This document shows positions 1 to 9,033 of a stretch of 64,000 nt of DNA, one piece after another. The notes beneath the pieces are model-generated. The model ran no database searches. It had not been told where the DNA came from and saw only the letters and a list, made by a program, of their open reading frames with translations. Position 1 is the first letter of the stretch. Every line of letters starts with the position of its first letter. The stretch comes from Actinoplanes missouriensis 431. GTDB lineage: Bacteria > Actinomycetota > Actinomycetes > Mycobacteriales > Micromonosporaceae. The stretch is from assembly GCF_000284295.1 (NCBI RefSeq), contig NC_017093.1:1674001-1738000 (forward strand). Reading direction: 5' to 3'. A program made the translations under genes and the position numbers.

Positions 1-2
1 CC

Positions 3-431
3 GGCGTCGACGACGACCGGGTGTGGCACGCGCTGCGGCTGGCGCAGGCCGACCGGTTCACCGCGGGCCTGCCGGACGGGCTGGACACCGAGGTCGGCGA
101 ACGTGGCACCTCGCTCTCCGGCGGGCAGCGGCAACGGCTCACCCTGGCCCGCGCGCTCGCTGGACGCCCGCGTCTGCTGGTCCTGGACGACGCGACGAGC
201 GCGGTTGATCCGCGTGTGGAGGCCGCCGTGCTCGGCGCGCTGCGGGACGGGGACGCGGGCGCCTCGATCCTGGTCGTGGCGTACCGGCGGGCCACCATCG
301 CCCTCGCCGACCAGGTGGTCTACCTGCACCAGGGCCGGGTGGTGGCGACCGGGACACATCGTGAGCTGATGGCGGCGCAGCCGGGTTACGCCGACCTGGT
401 CACCGCGTACGAGAAGGCGGAGAACCGATGA
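3..431 (+). CDS. ABC exporter half-transporter, C-terminal part of the ATPase domain (5' end outside window)
   Basis: The reading frame is open from the window edge, so only the last ~140 residues of the nucleotide-binding domain are seen. A perfect signature motif (LSGGQRQRL) is followed by Walker [14 protein letters not shown], where the usual catalytic Glu is Asp. The switch region reads VVAYRRAT where VAHRLST is usual, so the H-loop His is Tyr. These changes mark the degenerate-site half of a heterodimeric exporter. The stop codon overlaps the next start (ATGA), so the two halves are translationally coupled. The substrate cannot be read from the sequence; multidrug or lipid-like export is the family norm. 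Confidence 0.93.
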   Translation, partial: GVDDDRVWHALRLAQADRFTAGLPDGLDTEVGERGTSLSGGQRQRLTLARALAGRPRLLVLDDATSAVDPRVEAAVLGALRDGDAGASILVVAYRRATIALADQVVYLHQGRVVATGTHRELMAAQPGYADLVTAYEKAENR

Positions 432-2188
432 GCGCCGACGGAACCGTCGCGACGATCAAGCGGGGGCTGGCGCTCTCCCCGGAGCTGCGCACCGGCATCG
501 CCGGCACGATCGGTCTGGCGATGCTGCAGATGGCCGGCCGGGTGGCCGTGCCGATCGCCATCCAGCAGGGCATCGACCGGGGGATCAACGCGCCGGGCGG
601 CCCGGACCCGGGCGTCGTGCTCACCGTGGTCCTGCTGACGCTCGTCGCGCTGATGATCTCCACGCTCTGCGGGTACCTGATGACCCGGCGGCTCTTCACG
701 GTCAGCGAGACGGCGCTCGGCGCGCTGCGCTCCCGGACCTTCCGGCACATCCACGACCTGTCGATGCTGCACCAGCAGTCCGAGCGGCGCGGCTCGATGG
801 TGTCCCGGGTGACGAGCGACGTCGACCAGATCTCCCAGTTCCTGCAGACCGGTGGCATCCAGTTGCTGCTCGCCAGCGGCCAGCTGATCGTCTCCACCGT
901 GGTGATGGCGGTCTACTCCTGGCAGCTCACCATCGTGGTGCTGCTCGCGTTCGGCCCGGCGGTCGCGGTGATCCGGCTCTTCCAGAAGCGGCTCGCGTCC
1001 GTCTACGGCACGGTCCGCGAGCGCACCGGCGTGATGCTGGGCGCCGTCGCCGAGAGCGTGGTCGGCGCCACCGTGATCCGCTCCTACGGGGTGGCGGACC
1101 GCACCGGCCGGCGCCTGGACACCGCGATCGACGACCTGCGGGTGGCGCAGCAGAAGGCGCTCAAGACCAGCGTGACCAGCTTCTCCAGTGGTGAGATCGG
1201 CGCCGGGCTGGCGCTGGCCGGCGTGGTGGTGGCCGGCACGCTGCTCGGTGTGGACGGCGGCCTCACGGTGGGACAGCTCACCGCGTTCCTGTTCCTGGTG
1301 ACGCTCTTCATCCAGCCGGTGCAGATCGCCACCGACATGCTGAACGAGGCGCAGAACGCGGTTGCGGGCTGGCGCCGGATCCTGGACGTGCTGGACGTCG
1401 AGCCGGACGTGGCCGACCCGGACGACCGGGGTGTGCCGCTGCCGGTGGGCCCGCTGTCGGTGCGGTTCGCCGACGTGTCGTTCCGCTACCCCGGTGGGCC
1501 GATCGTGCTCGCCGACGTCGATCTGGAGATTCCGGCCAGGACGAAGGTCGCGGTGGTGGGGGAGACGGGCAGCGGCAAGACCACGTTCGCGAAGCTGCTC
1601 ACCCGCCTGATGGACCCCGCCGCGGGCGAGGTTCTGCTGGGCGGGACGCCGCTCACCTCGGTGCGGTTCTCGTCGCTGCGCTCGCGCGTGGTGATGGTGC
1701 CGCAGGACGGCTTCCTCTTCGACGCGACGGTGGCCGAGAACATCCGGTTCGCCGAGCCGGGCCTCTCCGACGATCAGCTGCGGGAGGCCTTCGGCGAGCT
1801 CGGGCTCGGCGATTGGCTCGCCGGCCTGCCGGCCGGGCTCGAAACCCCGGTGGGCGAGCGCGGCGAGGCGCTCAGCGTGGGGGAGCGGCAATTGGTGGCA
1901 TTGGTACGGGCCTACGTCGCCGACCCGGATCTGCTGGTGCTCGACGAGGCGACCAGCGCGGTGGACCCGGCCACCGAGGTGCGGCTGCAGCACGCGCTTG
2001 ACCTGGTCACCCGCGGGCGGACCACGGTGGCGATCGCGCACCGGTTGTCGACGGCTCAGGCCGCCGACGAGGTGATCGTCGTGGACGCGGGCCGCGTCGT
2101 GCAACGCGGCCCGCACTCACGCCTCGTCGCCGAGGATGGTTCGATCTACGCCAAGCTCTACGCCAGCTGGTTGGAACAGACGCGCTGA
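428..2188 (+). CDS. ABC exporter half-transporter (membrane domain + ATPase), partner of the preceding gene
   Basis: A 586-residue type IV ABC exporter half. A six-helix membrane domain spans about residues 20-310 and an ATPase domain about 335-575. Walker A is GETGSGKTT, Walker B is the canonical [13 protein letters not shown] and the H-loop is IAHRLST. The signature motif, however, is LSVGERQ, not LSGGQ. The preceding gene has the reverse pattern (good signature, poor Walker B and H-loop), so the pair should form one competent and one degenerate ATP site, as in TM287/288-type heterodimers. The start is the ATG in the 4-bp ATGA overlap. The substrate is unknown. Confidence 0.95.
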   Translation: MSADGTVATIKRGLALSPELRTGIAGTIGLAMLQMAGRVAVPIAIQQGIDRGINAPGGPDPGVVLTVVLLTLVALMISTLCGYLMTRRLFTVSETALGALRSRTFRHIHDLSMLHQQSERRGSMVSRVTSDVDQISQFLQTGGIQLLLASGQLIVSTVVMAVYSWQLTIVVLLAFGPAVAVIRLFQKRLASVYGTVRERTGVMLGAVAESVVGATVIRSYGVADRTGRRLDTAIDDLRVAQQKALKTSVTSFSSGEIGAGLALAGVVVAGTLLGVDGGLTVGQLTAFLFLVTLFIQPVQIATDMLNEAQNAVAGWRRILDVLDVEPDVADPDDRGVPLPVGPLSVRFADVSFRYPGGPIVLADVDLEIPARTKVAVVGETGSGKTTFAKLLTRLMDPAAGEVLLGGTPLTSVRFSSLRSRVVMVPQDGFLFDATVAENIRFAEPGLSDDQLREAFGELGLGDWLAGLPAGLETPVGERGEALSVGERQLVALVRAYVADPDLLVLDEATSAVDPATEVRLQHALDLVTRGRTTVAIAHRLSTAQAADEVIVVDAGRVVQRGPHSRLVAEDGSIYAKLYASWLEQTR

Positions 2189-2305
2189 CCGGTTGTTTCC
2201 CGGTGAGATGAGCGCGTCGCCCGCCGCGGCTGCCTCCGGCTTGTTGAACAGCCGGGGCAACCGCGGCGAGAAACCCGCCATCTCAGCGATTCGAGAGCCG
2301 CCTCA

Positions 2306-2914
2306 TCAGCGGGCGTAGTACTCCACGACCAGCTGCTCGTCGCAGAGAACCGGGACCTCGGAGCGCTGCGGCGCCCGGACCACGGTGGTGCGCAGCTCCT
2401 CGAGGACCGTCGACAGGTACGGCGCGGTCGGCCCATCGATGTGGGTGCCGGTCGCGGCGATCTGGAACGGCGGCTTCGAGCGGCTGGTCTCCTTGACCTC
2501 GATGACCTGACCCGGCTTCAGCTTGTAGCCGGGGCGGTCCACCTTCTTGCCGTCCACGGTGAAGTGACCGTGCACGACCAGCTGGCGGGCCTGGTAGATG
2601 GTCCGGGTGAAGCCGGCGCGGAACACGGTCGCGTCGAGGCGGCGCTCGAGCAGCGTGACCATCGTCTCGCCGGTCTTGCCCTCGGCCTTGTGCGCGGCGT
2701 CGTACGCGGCCCGCATCTGGACCTCGCTGATGTTGTACTGGTGGCGAAGCCGCTGCTTCTCCAGGAGCCGGACCTGGTAGTCCGAGCTCTTCCGGCGTCC
2801 CCGGCCGTGCACGCCCGGCGGGAACGGACGACGCTCGAAGTACTTGACGCACTTACGCGTCAGCGGAATTCCGAGAGCTCGCGAGAGCTTCGCCTTGGGT
2901 CGAGAGTTGTTCAA
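2306..2914 (-). CDS. rpsD: 30S ribosomal protein S4
   Basis: A 202-residue S4: an N-terminal S4 domain, then an S4 RNA-binding fold around residues 90-150 (LERRLDATVFRAGF, ARQLVVHGHFTVDG), ending VVEYYAR like other actinobacterial S4 proteins. S4 nucleates 30S assembly by binding 16S rRNA. The chosen start is TTG, preceded six bases upstream by AGGAGA and giving the expected MNNSRPKAK N-terminus. A longer N-terminus would run back through the operator region. Only one Cys lies near the N-terminus, so the Zn-binding knuckle of some S4 proteins is absent. The gene stands alone rather than in an rpsM-rpsK-rpoA operon. Whether it is the only S4 gene in the genome cannot be seen here. Confidence 0.96.
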   Translation of the reverse strand: MNNSRPKAKLSRALGIPLTRKCVKYFERRPFPPGVHGRGRRKSSDYQVRLLEKQRLRHQYNISEVQMRAAYDAAHKAEGKTGETMVTLLERRLDATVFRAGFTRTIYQARQLVVHGHFTVDGKKVDRPGYKLKPGQVIEVKETSRSKPPFQIAATGTHIDGPTAPYLSTVLEELRTTVVRAPQRSEVPVLCDEQLVVEYYAR

Positions 2915-2928
2915 CAGAGATCTCCTGT

Positions 2929-2947
2929 TACGGTAAGCCTTGCCTAA
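2929..2947 (-). promoter_or_regulatory. iron-box-like operator 1 (DtxR/IdeR type)
   Basis: Read on the minus strand this 19-mer is TTAGGCAAGGCTTACCGTA. It matches the IdeR/DtxR consensus TTAGGTTAGGCTAACCTAA at about 14 of 19 positions. It starts 15 bases upstream of the rpsD start codon and lies 20 bp (two helical turns) from a second copy. Binding of an iron-dependent repressor is inferred. Confidence 0.55.
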
Positions 2948-2948
2948 C

Positions 2949-2967
2949 TTAGGTAAGCCTAACCGGT
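2949..2967 (+). promoter_or_regulatory. iron-box-like operator 2 (DtxR/IdeR type)
   Basis: TTAGGTAAGCCTAACCGGT matches the IdeR/DtxR iron-box consensus at about 15 of 19 positions, counting C as allowed at the central S. Its inner 16 bases form a good dyad (TTAGGT/ACCTAA-like). It sits 5 bases before the Shine-Dalgarno sequence of the DUF2470 gene and back to back with operator 1. A repressor here would be expected to control that gene and possibly rpsD. Confidence 0.65.
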
Positions 2968-2984
2968 GCCCGGAGGTGCTCGTC

Positions 2985-3740
2985 ATGCAACCCAGTCCCG
3001 CCGAGATCGCGCGCACGCTTTCCGCCGGTCACCTGCCCGCCGTGGCCCACATCGCCTGCCGTCCCGGACCCGTTCCGGTCCGGCACGTGACAGACGCGCA
3101 GGGTCGCGTGCTTCTGCTAGTGCCCAGCGAGGGTACCCTCGCCGCCGCGCTTCGGCCACAGGACGGAAACGACGACACCGCGCTCGTCCTCGACATCCGG
3201 GACGTGCCGCCGATGGCGTCCTCTCCGACGCTGGGCCGGGTCTGGGTGTCCGGCTGGGCCGTGCAGCTCACCGGCGAGGACGCCCGGGCCGCGGCGCTCG
3301 ACTACGCGGACACCGACGCCTGCGGTGACCTGCTCGACATCGGCGAGAGCCAGCTGCTCTACCGGATGGACGTCGCCGAGGTCCGGTACGAGCGCAACGA
3401 GAACCTCATCGAGATCGACCCGGAGGACTACGCCGAGGCGACGCCGGATCCGCTGCGGACCGTCGAGTTCGACCTCATCGCCGACCTCGCCGACCACCAC
3501 GTCGAGGAGATGAGCGACTACGTGAAGAGGCAGCTCGGCCCGGCCGCCAAGCCCGGTGACGAGCCGCGGGTGGTGCGGATGGACAGGTACGGCTTCCTGG
3601 TCCGGATGGGCAAGAACCGCAGCGCCCGGCTGGCCTTCCCTCGCCCGGTCACCGACCGGCACGACCTGGCGCACCTGCTGCACCCGATCCTCTGCCGGCG
3701 TTGCACGTCGGACAGCGCCGCCGGCCACACGGCCGCCTAG
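2985..3740 (+). CDS. DUF2470 domain protein, probably haem/iron related
   Basis: A 251-residue soluble protein. The C-terminal ~90 residues (from about FDLIADLADHHVEEM to HDLAHLLHPILCRRC) match the DUF2470 fold found at the C-terminus of HugZ-type haem-degrading proteins and other split-barrel flavoproteins. The N-terminal half (residues ~10-135) resembles the degenerate pyridoxamine-phosphate-oxidase-like barrel of such proteins. Start chosen at ATG because GGAGGT lies 7 bases upstream. Two iron-box-like sites cover the promoter, which fits a role in iron or haem handling. That role is inference; no haem-ligand residue can be assigned with certainty. Confidence 0.8.
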   Translation: MQPSPAEIARTLSAGHLPAVAHIACRPGPVPVRHVTDAQGRVLLLVPSEGTLAAALRPQDGNDDTALVLDIRDVPPMASSPTLGRVWVSGWAVQLTGEDARAAALDYADTDACGDLLDIGESQLLYRMDVAEVRYERNENLIEIDPEDYAEATPDPLRTVEFDLIADLADHHVEEMSDYVKRQLGPAAKPGDEPRVVRMDRYGFLVRMGKNRSARLAFPRPVTDRHDLAHLLHPILCRRCTSDSAAGHTAA

Positions 3741-3763
3741 CGCCCCCGGGCGCTCCCTGAGCG

Positions 3764-3853
3764 GGTGGGATCCCGCAGCCCCCTTCTGCCGCCGTCGGGC
3801 TGCGGGATCCCACCTTCGTGCTCTGCCGGCCGGTGCCGCGGACGGCAGAGCAC
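3764..3853. terminator. two adjacent hairpins between convergent genes
   Basis: Two perfect inverted repeats follow the DUF2470 gene. The first has 18-bp arms (3764-3781 and 3797-3814, GGTGGGATCCCGCAGCCC and its complement) around a 15-nt loop. The second has 11-bp arms (3818-3828 and 3843-3853). Neither has a clear T-tract, as is usual for actinobacterial terminators. They probably end transcription in both directions. Confidence 0.7.
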
Positions 3854-3868
3854 ACCAAACCACAGACG

Positions 3869-3902
3869 ACGACGGGCGACACCTTCCGGTGCCGCCCGTC
3901 GT
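3869..3902. terminator. third hairpin between convergent genes
   Basis: Fifteen-base arms (ACGACGGGCGACACC and its near-complement, one mismatch) around a 4-nt loop, just past the 3' end of the convergent minus-strand gene. A pyrimidine-rich stretch with several Ts follows on the plus strand. Likely bidirectional terminator. Confidence 0.7.
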
Positions 3903-3931
3903 TGCCGTTCTCACACTGTTCTTACTCTTGT

Positions 3932-5788
3932 TCAGAGGGAGAGGATCCGCTCCAGGAACTCCCGGTAGTTGCGCATCGCCATCCGCATGCTCTCGGTGTC
4001 CGGCGTGCCGGTGCCGCGCAGCGGGTCCAGGTCGTCCCGCTCCGCGAGCAGCACCTCGGTGAGCTCGTTCACCGCGTCGGTGAGCAGGTCGTGCGCCCGG
4101 GTCAGAGCGTTGACCGGGTCGTCGACGAACTCCGCCTTCACCTCGTGCCAGGCCGCCCGGAAGTGCCGCGCCGCGTCCTCGTCCCAGACGGTACGAGTGA
4201 CCTCGGCCTGGTAGGTGGGCGGCTCCTCGTCCGCAGTGGACCGGCGGCCGGTCCGGCGAATCGGTTCGACGTCCTCCAGGCTGGCCGAGCGGTGCGTCAG
4301 CGAGTGCCCGTCCTCCTCGGCGCCGCGGCGGGCGCCGCCCACGGAGAGGCCCGTCACACCGGAGTCCGGGAACGAGAACGAGGTGAACTCGGCCGGGGGC
4401 GGTGTCACCGAACCGGCGCCCGGTGCGGCCGGGGTCACCGATGCGACGCCGAACGCCTCACCGCCGGAGCGGCCCAGGCTGTAGCCGCTCGGGCCGAACC
4501 CGTACCCGCCGTCGGCGGCCGGCGGCAGCGCCACTGTCTCGCTGGCCCGGTCCGCCGCGAGGTCCGGCGGGGTACGCGTCGCCGGGATCTGCACGGTCGG
4601 GTACTGGATCGCCGCGGCGGTCGCGCTGGAGACCGGCGCGCCCGACGTGGGCGCCTCGGCGGCCGGCTCGGTCACCGTCTCCGGAGTCTCCGCGTGCGGC
4701 GCGCCGGAGACCGGCTCGAGCGGCGGGTGGTCCGGAGTGAACGCCTGCGCCGGCGGGTACGCGAACCCGGGCGAGACCGGAGCGCCGGAGACCGGCCCGG
4801 CAGCCGGGCTGCCCGAGGTCGGCGTGACGGGGTGGTTCGCGCTCGGCACCGTCGCCCAGCCGGCGGCAGCGGCGGGCTTCTCCTCGCCGGTGTCGCCGGA
4901 ATCGCCGGGCGCCGCCTGGCCGTCCGGGCCCGACGCCTCGCCGGTTTGGGCGTAACCGGGCGCCCCTGCCCGTCCGTTCATGTCTTCACGTCCGTTCTCG
5001 TCGCTGGGCCCCGCCCTGTCGGCGGCGTCCTGATCGGCGTCCGGTGGCGTCTCCGCCGCCGGTTCGTCCGCCGGTGTCGCTCCGGACGGCTCGTCGCCGT
5101 CCGGTTTTTCAGCGACTAGAGAGTCGCCGGGATCGGCGACTTCCGCAACCGGAGCTTCCGCGGGCCGGTCCTCCGGGAGTTCCGGCGCGGGCTCCGGCGC
5201 GGGTGGTGGCTCGGCGGCGGCCGGGGTGCGGCCGCCGAACAGGAACCGCCCGGTCCCGCCGAGTCGGAACCCGCCGAAGGCGCCGTCCCGGTTCGGAGCG
5301 GGGTCACCGGCCTCCGGCTCCTGGGACTTTACGTCCTGAGCCGGCCCGGGCTGGTCGTCCGTGGGGACTGAGTGATCAGGATCGCGGGCCGGTGTGCCGG
5401 AGAACGGACGGCCACCGGCAGGAGAGCGCTGACCGGACCGCCGGGCCGCCCGGTTCAGTCCGAACGGGTCGGAGGAGGCAGCCGCAGGGACCTGTGCGAG
5501 AGGGCCCGGTGCGACCGGGGGGATCTGCGCGACCTGGGGGATCTGCGCGACCTGGGGAACCGGGGCGGTCGGCGGGATCGGCGCGGCCGGCCGCACGAAA
5601 CCGGCGAGCAGGTCGGCCGGCGTCTCCGGGGGCTCCGGACCGCGGCGGGAGCCGAGCGCCACCATCTCCGCGTCCTCCCCGGCCGGGTACGCCGCCGGGG
5701 CCGGGCCGTCCGCATCGGGACGGACCTGCCAGAAGCGGGCGAGGCCGGGTGAGGGCCGGGTGTTGTCGGGGCTGGACGTCGGGTCCAT
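3932..5788 (-). CDS. Pro/Ala/Gly-rich protein with a conserved C-terminal helical domain, function unknown
   Basis: About 618 residues from the ATG used here; an in-frame GTG up to 13 codons upstream is also possible. Residues 1 to ~510 are low complexity, rich in Pro, Ala, Glu and Gly, with short repeats such as [17 protein letters not shown], and look disordered. No signal peptide or membrane helix is seen. The last ~100 residues ([22 protein letters not shown] onward, ending [10 protein letters not shown]) look folded, helical and acidic. This architecture, a long linker with a small C-terminal module, suggests a scaffold or partner-binding protein. No family was recognised with confidence. 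The gene converges on the DUF2470 gene across three hairpins. Confidence 0.75.
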   Translation of the reverse strand: MDPTSSPDNTRPSPGLARFWQVRPDADGPAPAAYPAGEDAEMVALGSRRGPEPPETPADLLAGFVRPAAPIPPTAPVPQVAQIPQVAQIPPVAPGPLAQVPAAASSDPFGLNRAARRSGQRSPAGGRPFSGTPARDPDHSVPTDDQPGPAQDVKSQEPEAGDPAPNRDGAFGGFRLGGTGRFLFGGRTPAAAEPPPAPEPAPELPEDRPAEAPVAEVADPGDSLVAEKPDGDEPSGATPADEPAAETPPDADQDAADRAGPSDENGREDMNGRAGAPGYAQTGEASGPDGQAAPGDSGDTGEEKPAAAAGWATVPSANHPVTPTSGSPAAGPVSGAPVSPGFAYPPAQAFTPDHPPLEPVSGAPHAETPETVTEPAAEAPTSGAPVSSATAAAIQYPTVQIPATRTPPDLAADRASETVALPPAADGGYGFGPSGYSLGRSGGEAFGVASVTPAAPGAGSVTPPPAEFTSFSFPDSGVTGLSVGGARRGAEEDGHSLTHRSASLEDVEPIRRTGRRSTADEEPPTYQAEVTRTVWDEDAARHFRAAWHEVKAEFVDDPVNALTRAHDLLTDAVNELTEVLLAERDDLDPLRGTGTPDTESMRMAMRNYREFLERILSL

Positions 5789-6005
5789 TTCGGTTGTCAC
5801 CACTCCCGTTCGCGAGTGCGCACCCACCGAAGGCTGTCGTCACGTGCGCAGACTCGCCCAGGGCGGCGGGTGCCGGGTAGTCAGGCACGTACCGCGCTTG
5901 GGCGACGGTACCGCTCCGCAAGGCCCAGCACACCCCCGGTTACCGGATCGTGGGCCCCCTGCGGGTCGTTACCGGCGCGCGAACGGATGGGGGAGAATCC
6001 AGTCC

Positions 6006-6371
6006 GTGCCCGTACCCGAAACAGAGACGACCCTCGACCCGGCGATCGCCGCCAGGCTCAAGCGCAACCCGGACGGACTCGTCGCCGCGATCGTGCAGGA
6101 GCACGGCACCGGCGACGTCCTGATGCTCGCCTGGATGGACGACGAGGCGCTGCGCCGCACGCTCGCCACCGGCCGCGCCACCTACTGGTCCCGCAGCCGG
6201 AACGAGTACTGGGTGAAGGGCGCCACCTCCGGCCACCACCAGCAGGTGCGGAAGGTGTCGCTGGACTGTGACGGCGACGCGCTGCTGCTCACCGTGGTGC
6301 AGACCGGCGCGGCCTGCCACACCGGCACGCACACGTGCTTCACCGACGACCTGGCTGTGGAGGAGTCATGA
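6006..6371 (+). CDS. hisI: phosphoribosyl-AMP cyclohydrolase
   Basis: A 121-residue HisI: it opens the adenine ring of phosphoribosyl-AMP in histidine synthesis, in the cytoplasm. Diagnostic elements are [10 protein letters not shown], the [15 protein letters not shown] block, the Mg/Zn ligand stretch DCDGDALL and the Cys-His pair in [12 protein letters not shown]. Length fits the monofunctional enzyme without HisE. Start GTG is chosen because GGGGGAG lies 10 bases upstream. The stop overlaps the trpE start (ATGA), so hisI and trpE are co-translated, linking the end of the His genes to the Trp pathway. Confidence 0.97.
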   Translation: MPVPETETTLDPAIAARLKRNPDGLVAAIVQEHGTGDVLMLAWMDDEALRRTLATGRATYWSRSRNEYWVKGATSGHHQQVRKVSLDCDGDALLLTVVQTGAACHTGTHTCFTDDLAVEES

Positions 6372-7876
6372 CCAGCGGAGCCACCACACCCGGTGAGTCG
6401 GAGTTCCTGCGGAGCCGGAAACGGGTCGTGCCGGTCACCCGCAAGCTGCTCGCGGACGGTGAGACGCCGGTCGGCGTCTACACCAAGCTGGCCGGCGGGC
6501 CGGGCACCTTCCTGCTGGAGTCGGCGGAGCAGGGCGTCGCCTGGTCGCGGTACTCCTTCGTCGGTGTCCGCAGCGCCGCGACGCTGGTGGAGAAGGACGG
6601 TCAGGCGGCATGGCTCGGGACGCCTCCGGAAGGCGTACCGCTGGGGGGTGATCCGGTCGCGGCCCTGCGCGAGACGGTGGCCGCGCTGACCGGTGGGGCC
6701 GCGCCCGCGGAGGGTCTGCCCCCGCTCACCGGCGGCATGGTCGGCTATCTCAGCTACGACCTGGTCCGCCGGTTCGAGCGGCTCCCGGCCACCGCGTCCG
6801 ACGACGTGCCGCTGCCCGAGATCGGCATGATGCTCGCCACCGATCTGGTGGTGCTCGACCACCACGAGGGGTCGGCGCTGCTGGTGGCGAACGCGGTGCT
6901 CGGCGAGGACGCCGACGACGCGGCCCGGCTCGCCGCCTACCACCAGGCGGTCGGCCGGCTGGACGCGATGACGACCGCGCTGTCCCGGCCCACCCCGCCG
7001 ATGGTCTCCACGGTGGACCGGCAACCGGCCGGTGAGCCGGTCAGCCGGACCGGGCCGGGGGAGTACCAGAAGGCGGTGGAGACGGCGAAGGAGGCGATCC
7101 GGGCCGGCGAGTGCTTCCAGATCGTGGTGGCGCAGCGGTTCGAGCGGCCGACCGACGCGAACGCGCTCGACGTCTACCGGGTGCTGCGGGCCACCAACCC
7201 GAGCCCGTACATGTACCTGCTGCGCTTCGACGACTTCGACATCGTCGGCTCGTCGCCGGAGGCGCACCTCAAGGTCAGCGCGAACCGCACCGCGCTGTTG
7301 CACCCGATCGCCGGCACCCGCTGGCGGGGCGCCACCCCGGAGCAGGACGCCGCGCTCGCCGCCGAGCTGCTCGCCGACCCGAAGGAGCGGTCCGAGCACG
7401 TCATGCTCGTCGACCTGGGCCGCAACGACCTGGGCCGGGTCTGCGAGCCGGGGTCGGTCGAGGTGCCGGAGTTCGCCCGCATCGAGCGGTACAGCCACGT
7501 CATGCACATCGTCTCCACGGTCGTCGGCAAGCTGCGCGAGGACCGCACCGCCTTCGACGCGCTGGCCGCGACGTTCCCGGCCGGCACGCTCTCCGGGGCG
7601 CCGAAAGTGCGGGCCATGGAGATCATCGAGGAGCTGGAGCCGACCCGGCGCGGCCTCTACGGCGGCACGGTCGGCTACTTCGGATTCGCCGGTGACATGG
7701 ACATGGCGATCGCGATCCGGACCGCGCTGCTCAAGGACGGCGTCGCCTACGTCGGCGCGGGCGCCGGCATCGTGGCCGACTCCGACCCGCCCGCCGAGGA
7801 GCAGGAGACCCGCAACAAGGCGGCCGCCGTGCTCGCCGCCATCGCCTCCGCCGAGACCCTGCGCGCGGCCCGATGA
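6368..7876 (+). CDS. trpE: anthranilate synthase component I
   Basis: A 502-residue TrpE converting chorismate and ammonia (from TrpG) to anthranilate, first committed step of tryptophan synthesis. The N-terminal domain carries the feedback region ([16 protein letters not shown]). The chorismate-binding domain has [18 protein letters not shown], the [10 protein letters not shown] motif, [10 protein letters not shown] and [19 protein letters not shown]. The start ATG overlaps the hisI stop and the stop overlaps the next start, so three genes are coupled. TrpG and TrpD are not in the window. No Trp-rich leader peptide was seen upstream. Confidence 0.97.
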   Translation: MTSGATTPGESEFLRSRKRVVPVTRKLLADGETPVGVYTKLAGGPGTFLLESAEQGVAWSRYSFVGVRSAATLVEKDGQAAWLGTPPEGVPLGGDPVAALRETVAALTGGAAPAEGLPPLTGGMVGYLSYDLVRRFERLPATASDDVPLPEIGMMLATDLVVLDHHEGSALLVANAVLGEDADDAARLAAYHQAVGRLDAMTTALSRPTPPMVSTVDRQPAGEPVSRTGPGEYQKAVETAKEAIRAGECFQIVVAQRFERPTDANALDVYRVLRATNPSPYMYLLRFDDFDIVGSSPEAHLKVSANRTALLHPIAGTRWRGATPEQDAALAAELLADPKERSEHVMLVDLGRNDLGRVCEPGSVEVPEFARIERYSHVMHIVSTVVGKLREDRTAFDALAATFPAGTLSGAPKVRAMEIIEELEPTRRGLYGGTVGYFGFAGDMDMAIAIRTALLKDGVAYVGAGAGIVADSDPPAEEQETRNKAAAVLAAIASAETLRAAR

Positions 7877-8409
7877 CCACCCGCCGGACCCATCTCACCG
7901 CGATCGCCGCCTGCCTGGCCGGCGCCGGTCTCACCCTCTACGCCGTGACCCGGGTCTGGTCGGTCCAGGTCGAGCACCGGACCGGCCTCTCCGACCTGCG
8001 CACCGAGCAGACCGGCGCCGAGTCCCAGCCCTGGCTGATCGGGCTGGCGGTGGTCGCGCTGGCCGGGACCGGCGCGCTGCTCGCCACCCGGGGCAGGGTG
8101 CGGCGCGGGCTGGGCGTGCTGCTCGCGCTGATCGGCGTGGGCATCGTGGCCGGCGGCGTGCTGGCGCGCGTCACGCTGGACGCCGGTGAGGCCGGCGCCG
8201 CAGCCGCGATCTGGCCGGTGGCGTGCGTGCTGGGCGGCGCGGCCGTCGCGGCGGGCGGCGTGCTTGCCGCGCGGCACGGCCATCTCTGGTCGGCCATGTC
8301 AGCGAGGTACGAGCGGAGCAGCGCGCCCCCGCCGCAGCCGGATGTCTCGGCGGACAGCAGGACTCTGTGGGACGCGCTGGATCGAGGGGAAGATCCCACC
8401 GTTCGCTGA
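7873..8409 (+). CDS. Trp-operon-associated membrane protein (TrpM-like, Trp_oprn_chp family)
   Basis: A 178-residue inner-membrane protein with four predicted membrane helices: residues ~7-27, 55-74, 81-105 and 115-137, then a charged cytoplasmic tail (ARYERSSAPPPQPD...). Size, topology and position between trpE and trpC match the small membrane protein found in actinobacterial tryptophan operons. Its biochemical job is not established. Translation is coupled to trpE by an ATGA overlap. The stop codon lies inside a bidirectional terminator. Confidence 0.88.
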   Translation: MTTRRTHLTAIAACLAGAGLTLYAVTRVWSVQVEHRTGLSDLRTEQTGAESQPWLIGLAVVALAGTGALLATRGRVRRGLGVLLALIGVGIVAGGVLARVTLDAGEAGAAAAIWPVACVLGGAAVAAGGVLAARHGHLWSAMSARYERSSAPPPQPDVSADSRTLWDALDRGEDPTVR

Positions 8410-8434
8410 ATCACCCATATGGGGTGTTTCAGCG
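8404..8434. terminator. bidirectional terminator overlapping two stop codons
   Basis: CGCTGAATCACCC and its near-complement (one mismatch) enclose a short ATAT loop. The hairpin contains the 3' ends of both the TrpM-like gene and the convergent small gene, leaving no spare DNA between them. Confidence 0.75.
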
Positions 8435-8698
8435 GGCGGCGACCAGTTTCTGCGCGCGGGCGGCGCGCCGCGGGCTCGTCTTGATCATGGCGGCGACGGC
8501 GCGGCTGGTCTCGGCGCGAGCCTCGGCACGGGCGCGGTCGGCCTGGATGGCGGCCCACGCGTTGTCCCGCGCGGTGCGGACCTTCTCCGGGCCCACCACC
8601 ACCTTCTGCACCTCGGTGACGACATCGGCCGCGAGCGCGACCAGGGTCCGGGAGACGGTGGCGAAACCCAAGGGCTGGGTGGGGGTCACAGTGGCCAT
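8429..8698 (-). CDS. small helical protein of unknown function, antisense within the trp region
   Basis: An 89-residue protein starting MATVTPTQPLGF; GGAG lies about 9 bases upstream of the ATG. Almost the whole length predicts as amphipathic helix, rich in Ala, Arg and Val (VSRTLVALAADVVTEVQKVV, then an Arg/Ala-rich stretch to the end), with a basic C-terminus. The N-terminal half resembles the phasin or apolipoprotein type of surface-binding helix, but no family was recognised. It interrupts the trp cluster on the opposite strand and converges on the TrpM-like gene. Confidence 0.6.
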   Translation of the reverse strand: MATVTPTQPLGFATVSRTLVALAADVVTEVQKVVVGPEKVRTARDNAWAAIQADRARAEARAETSRAVAAMIKTSPRRAARAQKLVAAR

Positions 8699-9033
8699 GA
8701 GGTCGACTCCGCAATCATCGTCCGGCTGGCGGCAAACGCGTACGGGACGCACGGGCTGCCGGGACAAGTCTGCCCGAGTCACATGATGGTGGAGTCCTAT
8801 TTCCGCACGGTGACGTCAGGGTCAACGCGCCGTGGTATCGGCCGTTCGGGGGAAGGGGCCCAGCGCAGCGGCTTGAGGACTTGCCGGAGGATGTGAGGGA
8901 GAAAACAGTTTCGCGGGGCAGCCTGGCATTATGCCCCAGCCCAATCCGTGAGGCGCGCCATACCCCGGCAGGGCGGGGGCGGCCGTCACCTCCTAGCATC
9001 GGGCCGAAGACACCCGGAGAGGGGAGTCATTAC
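8699..9033. other. intergenic region upstream of trpC
   Basis: Divergent promoter region for the small gene and trpC. A modest hairpin (GGGGCA 8915-8920 with TGCCCC 8932-8937) and a possible -10 element TAGCAT (8995-9000) are visible. No Trp-codon-rich leader peptide, T-box or convincing attenuator was found. How trpCBA is regulated is not evident. Confidence 0.4.

Noticed and set aside
8783..9033. Tryptophan attenuator or T-box before trpC
   Set aside because: No short reading frame with Trp codons, no T-box AGGGUGGNACCGCG element and no terminator/antiterminator pair were found.
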